Of a stretch of DNA of 64,000 nucleotides, positions 11,806 to 22,435 are shown piece after piece (the stretch's first letter is position 1; each line of letters starts with the position of its first letter). Source of the DNA: Massilia sp. H-1. Its GTDB lineage: Bacteria > Pseudomonadota > Gammaproteobacteria > Burkholderiales > Burkholderiaceae_D. The stretch covers positions 4,030,001 to 4,094,000 of the forward strand of contig CP087969.1 of assembly GCA_024703915.1 (NCBI GenBank), read 5' to 3'. The notes under the pieces were generated by a model that did no database searches, was not told the origin of the DNA, and was given only the letters and a program-made list of their open reading frames with translations. Made by a program: the position numbers and the translations under genes.

Positions 11806-11913
11806 TTCCAAAACCTTTCTGTCGTACCAAGTGACGCATGGACAAACCCATGCTATGGTTACTCAATTGCATCAAGATTATTGGCGTAGTCCCATTTGTC
11901 CTGGAGCGTGCCC

Positions 11914-13075
11914 ATGCCCGGAACCACAGACTTTCCGCACAAGCCAGTCATTCTCGTGGTGGATGACACGCCCGATAATCTGATGTTGATGAGCAACCTG
12001 CTCAAGGACCGCTACACCGTCAAGGCGGCCAACAATGGGGACAAGGCGCTGCGCATCGCCGCCCAGCTGCCCCATCCCGACCTGATCCTGCTCGACATCA
12101 TGATGCCCGGCCTGTCGGGGCACGAAGTGGCGCGCATCCTCAAGGCCGCGCCCGGCACGCGAGATCCCCATCATTTTCCTGACCGCCATGGCCTCGAGCG
12201 AGGATGAGACGCTCGGCCTGGCCATGGGGGCGGCCGACTACATCACCAAGCCGATCAGCCCGCCCGTGGCCCTGGCGCGGGTGGAGACCCAGCTCAAGGT
12301 CAAGGCCGCCGCCGACTTTTTGCGCGACAAGAACGATTTCCTGGAACAGGAAGTGCGGCGCCGCACGCGCGAGGTGGTCGCCATCCAGGACGTGACGATC
12401 CACGCCATGGCGTCGCTGGCCGAGACGCGCGACAATGAAACGGGCAACCACATCCGCCGCACCCAGCATTACGTGAAGGTGCTGGCCGACGCCTTGCGCG
12501 GCCATCCGCGCTTTGCCGCCTACCTCGACGACGCCACCATCGCGCTGCTGTTCAAGTCGGCGCCGCTGCACGACATCGGCAAGGTCGGCATCCCGGACCG
12601 CATCCTGCTCAAGCCGGGCCGCTTTACGCCGGACGAGTTCGAGATCATGAAGACCCACACCACGCTCGGACGCGACGCGATCGCCCACGCCGAGGCCCAG
12701 CTGGGCATGGACGTGGAATTCCTGCGCCTGGCCAAGGAGATCGCCTACGGCCACCAGGAAAAGTGGGATGGCAGCGGCTACCCCGAGGGCCTGGCCGGCG
12801 ACGCGATCCCGATCTCGGCGCGCCTGATGGCGGTGGCCGACGTCTACGACGCCCTGATCAGCGACAAGCGTGTACAAGGAAGGCATGCCGCACGCGCAGG
12901 CGGTGCAGATCATCCTCGACGGCCGCGCCAGCCACTTCGACCCCGACATCTGCGACGCCTTCGCACTTTGCCTGCCGAAGCGTTCCAGGACATCGCCGCG
13001 CGCTTTGCCGACAGCGACGCCGACATGGCCGAGAAAGCGGGCGCGGCGGCGCATGCGCGGGCATCCGCGCCATGA
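11914..13075 (+). CDS. Response regulator with HD-GYP cyclic-di-GMP phosphodiesterase domain
   Basis: About 385 residues. The receiver domain (1-120) has [11 protein letters not shown], the phospho-Asp in [11 protein letters not shown] and a terminal [12 protein letters not shown] short helical linker leads to an HD-GYP domain with [13 protein letters not shown], the metal-binding [13 protein letters not shown], and [35 protein letters not shown]. Such enzymes hydrolyse cyclic di-GMP. Start ATG 11914 follows a CTGGAG ribosome site. The frame breaks near 12166, 12870 and 12968. The stop codon overlaps the next start (ATGA), so expression is coupled to the hybrid kinase that probably phosphorylates it. 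Confidence 0.92.
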
Positions 13076-16000
13076 AGAAGCTGCTCGACATCCTCGAGCG
13101 CCTGACCCTGCGCCGCAAGCTGACGCTCGGCTTCCAGCTCCTTGCTGCTGCTGTCGCTGCTGCTCGGCCTGCAAAGCCTGGGCGCCCAGAACGATTTGCG
13201 GCGCGATACCCAGCGCCTGCAGCGCGAAGGCATGGTCGGCATTTCGCAGGTCAAGGAAATGCGCATCCATCTGGCGCGCCAGGAACTGGCCGTCTACAAG
13301 GCCATGAATGCGCGCGGCCGGGTCGGGCGCGACGAAGCGATGGGCCAGCTCGACCTGGCGCGCCTGCAGCTGCAGGCCGCGCTCGAAGCGTCGCGTCCGA
13401 CCCTGTATCTGGCCGAGAACCTGGAACGCTTGCGCGAATTCGAATCCCGGCTGGCGCGCATCAACCGCATCAGCGAGGAAGCGCTCACGCTGAGCCGGAA
13501 CCAGGACCAGGAAACGGCGCAAGCCCTGATCGACAACGACAGCTTCCGCCAGCTGGCCGGGGAAGCCGACCAGTATCTGGCCGATATCGAATCGCTCAAG
13601 GAAGCGACGGTGCGCGAAACGCTGACCCGCTTCGGGCACGTGGCCGACCGCAGGAACTGGCTGACCTTCGGTCTGCTCGGCGGCGGCCTGGCGCTGGCGC
13701 TGCTGCTGTCCTGGCTGATCAGCCGTTCGATCCGCCTGCCCATCCTGCGCGTGCGCGGCGGGTCGACGAGCTGGCCATGCCTACCGCCTGAACCAGGTCA
13801 TTCCGCACACCGACTTCAAGAACGAGACGGGCGACCTGGCGCGCGCCATCGCTCTGCTGCAGGTCGAATCGCGCCAGCTCGAAACGCAGCGCTGGGTCAA
13901 ATCGCAGGAAGCGGCGATGCAGGCCGAGCTGCAGCAGCTGGGCACGCCGTACGAGGCCGCGCAGCGTTTCCTGAGCCTGGTGGCGCCCTTGCTCAAGGCC
14001 TAAGCCACGCCCTGCTGTACACGCGCGACGATCCGGCCGCGCCCCTGACGCTGGGCGCCAGCTATGCGATCGATGCGGCGCATCCGCCACCGGCCGAACT
14101 GATTGCGGGCAGCGGCCTGCTGGGCCAGTGCGCGCTCGACCTGCAGCCGCGCTCAATCAGCGATGTGCTTAGGCCGACTACTGGCCGATCTCGTCCCAGC
14201 TGGGCCAGGCCGCGCCGCTGCATGTGCAAGTGCAGCCCCTGGTGCATGCGGGCCGCCTGATGGGTGTGCTCGAACTGGCCAGCTTCCAGGCGCCGGGCGA
14301 GGCCGAGGTGGCGCTGCTCGACGCGCTGCTGCCCAAGCTGGCCGTGACCATGGAAATCATGGCGCGCAACCACGCGGTCCAGGTGCTGCTTGAAAAGACG
14401 CGGCGCCAGGCGGCCGACATCGAAGCCCAGTCGCGCCGGGTCGAACAGCAGTCGGCCGAGCTGGCATCCCAGCAGGTGGCCCTGAAAGCGACCGAAGCCT
14501 GGTACCGCGGCATCGTCAAGGCCGCCCCGGACGGCCTGATGGTGATCGATGCCGACGGCCTGATCATGCTCAGCAATCCCCAGCTCGACGCCCTGTTCGG
14601 CTATGCCGACGGCGAACTGATCGGCAAGCCGGTCGAGACCCTGGTGCCGCACGCGGCGCGCGCCTACCACGTGGCCCAGCGCGACGCCTTCCTGGCCGAC
14701 GGCACGGCGCGCCAGATGGGCGGCGTCAATGCCGACGTGCACGGCCTGCGCAAGGATGGCAGCGCCTTCTCGGTCGAAGTCGGCCTGTCGCGCCTGCTTA
14801 GACGATGGAAGAGCGCGGCGAATGCGTGTGCGCCTCGGTGCGCGACATCAGCGAGCGCAAGCAGGCCGAGGCCGAAGTGCTGCACGCCAAGGAAATCGCC
14901 GAGGACGCCACCCGCGCCAAGAGCGACTTCCTGGCCAATATGAGCCATGAAATCCGCACCCCGATGAACGCCATCATCGGCATGAGCCACCTGGCCTTGC
15001 GGACCGAGCTCGACAAAAAGCAGCGCAATTACGTCGAAAAAGTCCACCGCTCGGCCGAAAACCTGCTTGGCATCATCAACGACATTCTCGATTTTTCCAA
15101 GATCGAAGCGGGCAAGATGACGGTCGAGAAAATCGGCTTCCGGCTCGAAGATGTGCTCGACAATTTCGCCAATATGATCGGCCTCAAGGCCGAGGAAAAG
15201 GGCCTGGAATTGCTGTTCGCAACGTCGGCCGACTTGCCCACCTCGCTGATCGGCGACCCGCTGCGGCTCGGTCAGCTCTTGATCAACCTGGGCAACAATG
15301 CCGCCAAGTTCACCGACGCCATGAGATCGTGGTCGGCGCCGAAGTGGTCGGCGAGGCGGAGGGCCGGGTCGAACTGCACTTCTGGGTCAGGGACAGCGGG
15401 ATCGGCATGTCGCCCGAGCAGTGCGGCCGCATGTTCCAGTCCTTCAGCCAGGCCGACACGTCCACCACGCGCAAGTACGGCGGCACCGGACTGGGGCTGG
15501 CGATTTCGAAGAAGCTGGTGGAATTGATGGATGGCCGGATCTGGGTCGACAGCGAGGTGGGCAAGGGCTCGACCTTCCATTTCCACGCCTGGTTCGGGGT
15601 CCAGGCCGACGTCCAGACGCGCCGCATGGTCAAGGCCGACGAACTGCTCGGCATGCGCGTGCTCGTGGTCGACGACAATGCCAGCGCGCGAAATTCTGTC
15701 GACCATGGCGCGCAGCTTCGGGCTTGAGGTCGACGTGGCCGAGAACGGCCACGTGGCCCTGCACCGGATGGCCGAAGCCGAGCGTCTGGGGCTGCACTAC
15801 GACCTGGTGCTGCTGGACTGGAAAATGCCGGTCATGGACGGCGTCGAAGCGCTGCACCAGATGCAAACCGGGGCCCTGGCGCGGGTGCCGATGGGTGATC
15901 ATGCTGACCGCCTTCGGGCGCGATGAAGCCCAGGACGAGGCCGTGCGCCAGAACGTGGCGCTGCTTACTACGTGCTGACCAAGCCGGTCACGCCGTCCAC

Positions 16001-17127
16001 CCTGCTCGAGGCGATCGGCGATGTGCGCGGCATCGCCCGTGTCGCATCGACCCGCAACGCCGAACGCCAGGACCGCGGCGAGTCCGACATGGCGCGCCTG
16101 GCCGGCGCGCGCGCCTGCTGCTGGCCGAGGACAACGCCATGAACCAGGAACTGGCGCGCGACCTGCTCGAAAGCGCATAGGCATCGAACTGGTGATCGTC
16201 GGCGACGGCCAGCAAGCGCTCGACCTGCTGGCGGTCGACGCCCAGTTCGACGGCATCCTCATGGATTGCCAGATGCCCGTCATGGACGGCTATACCGCGA
16301 CCGCGCTGCTGCGCGAACGGCCGCGCCTGGCCGACATGCCGGTGATCGCCATGACGGCCAATGCCATGGATGGCGACCGCGAACAGGCCATCGCCAGCGG
16401 CATGAACGACCACATCTCCAAGCCGCTCAATGTGGACGCCATGTTCGCCACCCTGGCCAAGTGGATCACGCCGACCTGGCAAACGGGCTTGCCGCAGGCC
16501 GCGCTTGGCTGCCTACCCGGGCAGGGCCTGCCCGCGCTGCCGGACGGGATCGATGCGGCGGCCGGGATGGCCACCTGCATGGGCCGCGCAGAGCTGTACC
16601 GGCGCATGCTGGGCATGTTCCGCGACACGCATGGCAACTTCATGGACGACTTCGAACAGGCACTGGGCGGATCCGACCCGGCGCTGCCGCCGCGCGTGGC
16701 GCACACGCTGCGCGGCACGGCTTAGCAATATCGGGGCCAAGGCGATTGCCGCGGCAGTGGCGCGCTCGAACAGGCTTGCCTGAACGGCGAGCCGCGCGAG
16801 CGCCTGGTTTATCTGCAAGGGGAAGTCGAGCGCGAACTGGCGCCGGTGATCGTGGGACTCGATGCGCTGGGCGAGGGCGCCGTGGCCGCCCCGGCCGCAC
16901 AGGGCGCCGATCCGGTCCGCATCGCGGCCCTGGTTGCCAACGTCAAGCAACTGCTGGCCGACAGCGATACGGCTGCCATGGATGCGCTGTCGGACCTGGA
17001 GAGCCTGATCGGCGCGCACCGTCTCGCGGGGCGCTTGCGCCAGGTCAGCGAGCGGGCCGAGCGCTTCGATTTCGACGAGGCGCTGGCCCTGCTCAATGAG
17101 CTGGACTGGGCGCCAGCGGCGAGGTGA
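13072..17127 (+). CDS. Large hybrid histidine kinase (HAMP-GAF-PAS-HisKA-HATPase-REC-REC-HPt)
   Basis: About 1340 residues. Order: helix ([14 protein letters not shown]), periplasmic helical sensor rich in charged residues (40-185), second helix ([19 protein letters not shown]) and HAMP, a GAF-like domain, coiled coil, a PAS domain ([21 protein letters not shown]), H-box [21 protein letters not shown], ATPase boxes ([37 protein letters not shown]), two receivers ([49 protein letters not shown]) and a C-terminal HPt with [13 protein letters not shown]. It overlaps the HD-GYP regulator gene by four bases and should signal to it. At least eight frame breaks; those at 13997, 14169, 16180 and 16724 fall on expected GCCGGC. 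Confidence 0.92.
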
Positions 17128-17296
17128 CGTACAGCGTGCTCGTGTTGTCGGCGTCGCTAACGATGACGTCCACCTTGCCCTGGCGGATCACGGCCGGATC
17201 GTGCCCGCCTTGGTGATATTGGTTCCACTTGGCACTGATAGCTAGCACTGCTATTATTTGTTTGCGGAATGAAATTTTTTCAGTTGGTGTATGCAA
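17096..17296 (-). other. Possible gene remnant
   Basis: On the minus strand a short open stretch encodes KWNQYHQGGHDPAVIRQG, then [19 protein letters not shown]. The middle part reads like real protein in a helix-then-strand pattern rather than an antisense shadow, but it has no clear start or partner and overlaps the end of the kinase gene. I do not recognise the family. It may be a truncated gene left by a rearrangement, or chance. Confidence 0.2.
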
Positions 17297-17353
17297 ACTG
17301 CATATAAATCCTGGGAGCGGTTCATTCGGAATCCAACTTATAAGGAAAAGACA

Positions 17354-18672
17354 ATGCCTGCAGACGTGGTTGTGCTTTCGGGCGAAAGCTATGCTGATAT
17401 CGCTAGTATGCTAGCGTTCGACGAGGGGGCGCTGGCGATCGTGTACAACGACCCTGTCGTCGCGAACAATGCGGTGTGGGTCAAGGTCGGGGCCACCGGT
17501 GTCGGCTCATGGGAACTGACGGCCTTCGCTGCCCAGGACCTGACGTATCTGCCCGACCAGACCCAGTTTCCCGGTTCGGTCGCGCTCAGTGCAGGCTTGC
17601 GCAGCCTTGCGCACGCGACCACAGAACAGGGGTTCGACAATACGGCGATCGGTCTCGAAGCAGGCCTTTGTCTTACCACCGGCTGGGGCAACACGCTGCT
17701 TGGTCCGCGCGCTTAGCCGTGCGCTGACGGCCTCCACGGTTTGCAATACCTATTCCGGCAGCCTGGGCAACGTCGGCAATACATTAATCGGACGCAATTG
17801 CGCGCCGATCGCCAACGGCGCGCTGGACAATACCCTGGTGGGGACCAACGTCGGACTGAACCTGACGACCGGCATGGACAATGCCGGGCTCGGTATCAAC
17901 GCGCTCAACGCGATCGAAGCGGGCAGCGAAAACGCGGCGTTTGGCCACGGAGCGTTGCAGCACATTGTGGGCACCAGTACCTTCGAGGCGGGAACGGGCC
18001 ATCGGCTTTCGGCGCTTGGCGATATGGCCGGGCGCTACATGAATGACGGCGAGCGCAAGACTGGCGGCAAGTCCAGTGTGTATGTCGGTGCCCGGACGAC
18101 CAGCATGAATAGCACGGCAGTCAATGAAAACGTGTACGGCTACGAGGCCAAAGGCCGGGGGAGCAATACCGCAGTCTATGGCAGTACGGATGTGATCGGT
18201 CACTATCTTCCCGGCGGCAGTCTCTTCATCGAGGATTGTCCTGTCGAGGCCGATGAACTTCCCAACGCCTATATCGACCCAAGTACCGGTGAAGTGCGTC
18301 GCTCGACGGCAGTTGACTGGACCTGGCAGGACTGGCAGCCGGTGTTCACTACCAGTCTGACCGGCACGATTTCTGCGGTCAATCTTCAGGCGCGGTATTT
18401 TAAAGTCGGTAAGAAGATTACCATCAGGCTCAGTTTCCAGGTCAGCGGTACGGGTACCGGCTTCATCGGCGTCACCTTGCCATTTGCCGCGGTCGGCCCG
18501 GCCTCGTTCAGTGCCGTTGAAGACACCACCATGCGGCGTTATGACGGCACTGATCCGCACTTACGAAGCGCCGACCTACGCCAAATTGACGATTGCCCAT
18601 CCCTCCTTCACGACCGGCATCTCGTTCAACGGCCGACGGTTTGTCGTCGGCGGAGAATATGAAATCGCCTGA
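17354..18672 (+). CDS. Phage tail-fibre-like protein with beta-roll repeats
   Basis: About 435 residues after repair. The N-terminal 75 residues (PADVVVLSGESYADIASML, VWVKVGATGVGSWELT) resemble a tail-fibre attachment region. A repeat zone follows with units ending NTAIGLEAG, NTLLGPRAG, NTLIGRN, NTLVGTNVG, NAGLGINAL, NAAFGHGAL, the pattern of left-handed beta-roll or trimeric fibre stalks. The C-terminal part (WQDWQPVFTTSLTGTISA to FNGRRFVVGGEYEIA) looks like a globular beta-sandwich tip. AAGGAAAAG precedes the ATG. Breaks near 17708 (expected GCCGGC) and 18530. No phage head, portal, tail or integrase genes are near, so it is an orphan. Codons are less GC-biased than the neighbours, consistent with acquisition. 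No signal peptide seen. Confidence 0.65.
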
Positions 18673-18741
18673 CGGTCCGCGCACCTGAGGCGGTCGCTGC
18701 CGTCCCGGGTACGCCATGCTGTTGGCGGCCGGGGCGACAGG

Positions 18742-20015
18742 TCAGATCAGGCCTTCGAATATCAGGACATCGACCATATCCCCCGCCGCCACATTGCCCT
18801 GTTCATCGTGCAGCACCACCATGCAGTTCGCTTCCGACATCGAGCGCAGGATGCCCGAGCCTTGCGAGCCCGTGATCCGCACTTCGCCGTCGGCCAGAAT
18901 GCCGCGCTGATACTCCGTGCGGCCCGCTTTTTGCGGATCGCACCGGCCGACTTCACTTTCATCAAGAGCTGCGGTGCGTCGGCGCCCATCATGCGCAGCA
19001 AGGCGGCGCGCGAAGAAGTAGAACGACACCATCACCGCCACCGGATTGCCGGGCAAGCCGAACAGGTAGGCGCTTTTGCCTTGCGACGCGATGCGGCCGA
19101 ACGCCAGCAGGCCTACCCCGGCCGCATGCCGATCTTCCAGAACGTGACGTCGCCCATCTTGCCCATGATCTGGCGCGTGTAGTCGGCCGCGCCGACCGAC
19201 ACCCCGCCCGACGTGAGGATCGCGTCGGCCTGGGCGCAGGCGCTGTGCAGCGCCTCTTCCAGCGCCTGCGGGTCGTCGCGCACGACGCCCATGTCGATGA
19301 TCTCGCAACCGAGCCGCGTGAGCATGCCGAACAGGGTATAGCGGTTGCTGTCGTAGACGCAGCCGGCGTCGAGCGCCTGGCCGATCGAGCGCAGCTCGTC
19401 GCCGGTCGAGAAGAAGGCGACCTTCAGACGGCGCCGTACCGGGACCGTGGCAATGCCGAGCGAGGCGAGCAGACCCAGATCGGAAGGACGGATGATGCGG
19501 CCCGCCTTGAGCGCGGCGCTGCTTAGCCATCAGGTCTTCATCCGGCAAGAAACGGCGGTTGTCGCCGCTGCGGATCACGCCCGGGTCGATCGTGATCTGC
19601 GCTTCGGCGATCACTGCCACATGCTCTTGCGGGATCACGCTGTCGCAGCTTCGGCTTAAAGCATCACGCCGCCGGTCATGATGCGCACGCACTGGTAGGC
19701 CGCGGGCACCGCGTCCGACGGGCGTCCCGCGTACACGGTGCCGATCACGGCCAGCGTGGTCTGGCTGTCGGCCGACAGGTCGGCGCCGCGCAGGGCGTAG
19801 CCGTCCATGGCCGAGTTGTCATGCGCGGGCACGCTGATGGGCGAGATGATATCGGCGGCCAGCACCCGGTCCAGCGCCGACAGCAGCGTGAGCTGCTCGG
19901 TGCCGTCGACCGGCGTGATGAACTCGCCGATGATGCGCTGTGCGTCGCGCACCGGCAGCGCGTCGGGATCGTAGGCGGACAGGCAACTGGTCACCTGGTG
20001 CAAAGTGGGATTCAT
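18742..20015 (-). CDS. moeA: Molybdopterin molybdotransferase MoeA
   Basis: About 420 residues. MoeA inserts molybdate into adenylylated molybdopterin in the last step of cofactor synthesis. Visible: PVDGTEQLTLLSALDRVLAADI, VPAHDNSAMDGYALRG, RIMTGGVMLPAGCDSVIPQE (split here), FLPDEDLMAGSAALKAG (split at 19525), VAFFSTGDELRSIG, TSGGVSVGAADYTRQIMGKMG, and AYLFGLPGNPVAVMVSFYFF. The start overlaps the mobA stop (ATGA). Breaks near 19660 and 19525 sit on expected GCCGGC (GCTAAGC at 19525); others lie near 19430, 19120, 19080 and 18925. Last gene of the operon that starts with chrA. Confidence 0.93.
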
Positions 20016-20631
20016 GAGACGTCTTTTTCGAATTGCTGCAGTTCGCGCAGCGTGTTGATATTGCGGAAGGCGCTGGCATCGTCGAAGCGCACGCGCACGA
20101 CCTCGATGGCCGGGTACCAGCCATCCATGCGCCGTCCGCCCGCCGGCCAGGTAGGCCGACAGATGGGGCAGGGCGCCCGTTTTCATGAGCACGAAGACGG
20201 GATGGGGCTGGACGCGCAGGACGCCGTCGTCGCCGGTTTCTTCGGTTTCGGCCAGCGCCAGGTCGGCGCCGCTGTCGTTCAAGGCTTGCAGCAGGCGCTG
20301 CACCAGGTCGGGCGGCAGGAAGGGCGAGTCGCAGGGGGCGGTGACCAGCAGGCCGGTGCTGCAGCGGCGCAGGCCCGTTTCGAGTCCGGCCAGCGGGCCT
20401 TCGAAGCCTTGCAGGTCGTCGGCCCAGACCGGCACACCGAGCGCGGCGTAAGCGTCCAGGTTCTGGTTGGCGTTGATGGCAAGCGGCCCGGTTTGCGCGC
20501 CTAGCCTGGCGCAGCACGTGCGCCACCATGGGTTCGCCTTTGAATGGCTGCAGACCCTTGTCGACATGGCCCATGCGGCTGCCGCGGCCGCCCGCCAGTA
20601 TCAGGCCGGTGATCTGATCGAGGGGTGTCAT
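20012..20631 (-). CDS. mobA: Molybdenum cofactor guanylyltransferase MobA
   Basis: About 200 residues. MobA joins GMP to molybdopterin to make the guanine dinucleotide cofactor. The nucleotide-binding start is GLILAGGRGSRMGHVDKGLQPF, followed by VPVWADDLQGFEGPLAGLETGL, VTAPCDSPFLPPDLV and HPVFVLMKTGALPHLSAYLAGG, ending NINTLRELQQFEKDV. Start ATG (20631) overlaps the vapC stop and the end overlaps the moeA start, each by four bases, so translation is coupled on both sides. Frame breaks near 20504 and 20135. Confidence 0.93.
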
Positions 20632-21029
20632 GGCGCCGTCCAGTCTTCGACGCGCAGTCCGGGTACGCGTGAGAACTCACGCACATTGTTCGTCACCAGC
20701 GTGACGTCGAGAGACAATGCGTGGGCGGCGATCAAGGTATCCAGCGGGCCAATTGGCTGCCCCCGTTGCGCGAGCGCGGTTCGCACGTTTCCATACGCAT
20801 GCGCTGCAGCTTCGTCAAAAGCGGGCCTCTGCAGCAAGCGCAACCAGCCGTCGAGGAGTTGCCGGTTCTTGGCGGACCCGCTCTTTGCGACACCGTATTC
20901 CATCTCAGCCACGGAGATTGCCGATATTCCGACGTCGGAAAGGGAATGCTGGGCGAACCGGGACAGTACTTGTGCTGGTTTTTGCTTGATTAGGAAAATC
21001 AAGATGTTCGTATCAAGTAGGTACTTCAT
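20628..21029 (-). CDS. vapC: VapC-family PIN-domain toxin
   Basis: 133 residues, intact. PIN-domain ribonuclease: first acidic residue in MKYLLDTNILIFLIK, next in ISAISVAEMEYGVAKS, then PIGPLDTLIAAHALSLDVTLVTNNVREFSRVPGLRVEDW. These carry the Asp/Glu set that binds the metal. The family cleaves RNA, often initiator tRNA. Its start overlaps the vapB stop (ATGA) and its stop overlaps the mobA start (ATGA), so the toxin is translationally coupled on both sides inside a metabolic operon, an unusual setting. Confidence 0.92.
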   Translation of the reverse strand: MKYLLDTNILIFLIKQKPAQVLSRFAQHSLSDVGISAISVAEMEYGVAKSGSAKNRQLLDGWLRLLQRPAFDEAAAHAYGNVRTALAQRGQPIGPLDTLIAAHALSLDVTLVTNNVREFSRVPGLRVEDWTAP

Positions 21030-21265
21030 TGATCATCCAGCGATGGGCGATCCTGTTCGGTCTCGGGTTGATCCCGTTCGATAGGGAAATCGGTGTCGAA
21101 CTCGGCAAGCAACCCGAAAAAATCCGACCATTGCGGTTCGATGGGTGTCAGCACGAGAGAGCGACCAACACGTGAGACCGAGACTTGATCTCCGGATAGC
21201 CGGAATTCCTTTGGAAGCCGCACGGCCTGACTGCGACCCGACATGAAAATTTTTGCAATTGCCAT
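21026..21265 (-). CDS. vapB: VapB-family antitoxin (SpoVT/AbrB-type)
   Basis: 79 residues, intact. The N-terminal swapped-hairpin domain reads AKIFMSGRSQAVRLPKEFRL with GDQVSVSRVGRSLVLTP, the typical VapB DNA-binding module; the acidic C-terminus (FDTDFPIERDQPETEQD) should wrap the toxin. GGAG lies upstream of the ATG on the complement. It ends four bases inside vapC. The gap of 55 bases to moaA is the longest within this operon and contains AT-rich direct repeats likely to be the autoregulatory operator. Confidence 0.92.
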   Translation of the reverse strand: MAIAKIFMSGRSQAVRLPKEFRLSGDQVSVSRVGRSLVLTPIEPQWSDFFGLLAEFDTDFPIERDQPETEQDRPSLDDQ

Positions 21266-21282
21266 GGTAGGAACTCCAAGCG

Positions 21283-21305
21283 ATGATATATCTTAATGAT
21301 ATATA
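21283..21305 (-). promoter_or_regulatory. Direct repeats ATGATATAT, probable vapBC operator/promoter
   Basis: Two copies of ATGATATAT (21283-21291 and 21296-21304) repeat with a 13-base period in the gap between moaA and vapB. The block is far more AT-rich than anything near it and supplies -10-like hexamers on the minus strand. VapB proteins usually bind short palindromic or repeated sites in their own promoter, so this is the likely operator and gives vapBC its own start within the longer operon. Confidence 0.5.
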
Positions 21306-21320
21306 CCACGCCTCCGAAAA

Positions 21321-22435
21321 TCAACCGCCGATGTAGGACATTTCAACCCGCTTTGCGCCGCGTTCGATGCCGCTGGTGTTGATGGTGCGGGTTTCGGAAT
21401 AGCGGTCGCTGCGCACCTGCCACAACTGGGCAATGGCGCCAAACGATCTCGGCGTCGCTGCAGGCCGCTGCGCAGCAGGGCGCGCAGGTCGTGGCCGCGG
21501 GTGGCGAACAGGCAGGTATAGAGCTTGCCCTCGGTGGACAGGCGGGCCCGCGTGCAATCCTTGCAGAAGGCCTGGGTCACGCTCGAAATGACGCCCACTT
21601 CGCCGCTGCCGTCGCGGTAGCGCCAGCGCGCGGCCGTTTCGCCCGGATAGTTGGCGCCGATGGCGTCGAGCGGCATCTCGGCCTGCAATGCGGGCGATGA
21701 CCTCGGCCGAGGGAATGACTTCGGCCAGATTCCAGCCGTTGGACGCGCCCACGTCCATGTATTCGATGAAGCGCAAGATGGCCGGACGATCCTTGAAGTA
21801 GCGCGCCATCGGCAGGATTTCCTGGTCGTTCATGCCTAGGCCTTGACCACCATGTTGACCTTGACCGGGCCCAGCCCGGCGTCGTGCGCCGCGGCTATCC
21901 CGGCCAGCACGTCGGCCACGGCGAAATCGACGTCGTTCATGCGGCGGAAGATGGCGTCGTCGAGCGCGTCGAGCGAGACGGTCACGCGGTTCAGGCCCGC
22001 GTCGCGCAGCGTGCGCGCCTTTTCGCCAGCAGCGAACCGTTGGTGGTGAGCGTGAGGTCGAGCGCCTTGCCGGAAGGCGTGCGCAGTGCGCTCAGCATGC
22101 CCACCAGGCGCTCGAGGTTCTTGCGCAGCAGCGGCTCGCCCCCGGTCAGGCGGATTTTTTCAACGCCATGGGCCACGAACAGGGTGGCGATGCGGGTGAT
22201 TTCCTCGAACGAGAGCAGCGAGGAATGCGGCAGATAGGCGTAGTCCTTGTCGAACACTTCTTTCGGCATGCAGTACACGCAGCGGAAATTGCAGCGGTCG
22301 GTCACGGAGATGCGCAGGTCGTGCAGCGGGCGCGCCAGGGCGTCGGCCAGCTGCCCGCTGGGCGCTTCCAGAATGGACGGGATTGCTTAAGGGCGGCGAT
22401 AAACCGTCGCCCAGCATGATGATTTTTTCAGCCAT
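21321..22435 (-). CDS. moaA: GTP 3',8-cyclase MoaA
   Basis: About 370 residues. Radical SAM enzyme for the first step of molybdopterin synthesis from GTP. The N-terminal cluster motif is [10 protein letters not shown]; then [80 protein letters not shown]. The C-terminal second cluster is [21 protein letters not shown], and the end MSYIGG carries the essential terminal GG. The start lies eight bases inside chrA. Breaks near 22387, 22020, 21838, 21690 and 21440. Confidence 0.94.

Noticed and set aside
12140..13639. Long minus-strand frame of about 500 codons opposite the HD-GYP and kinase genes
   Set aside because: Composition and lack of motifs mark it as an antisense shadow; the plus strand carries both conserved proteins.
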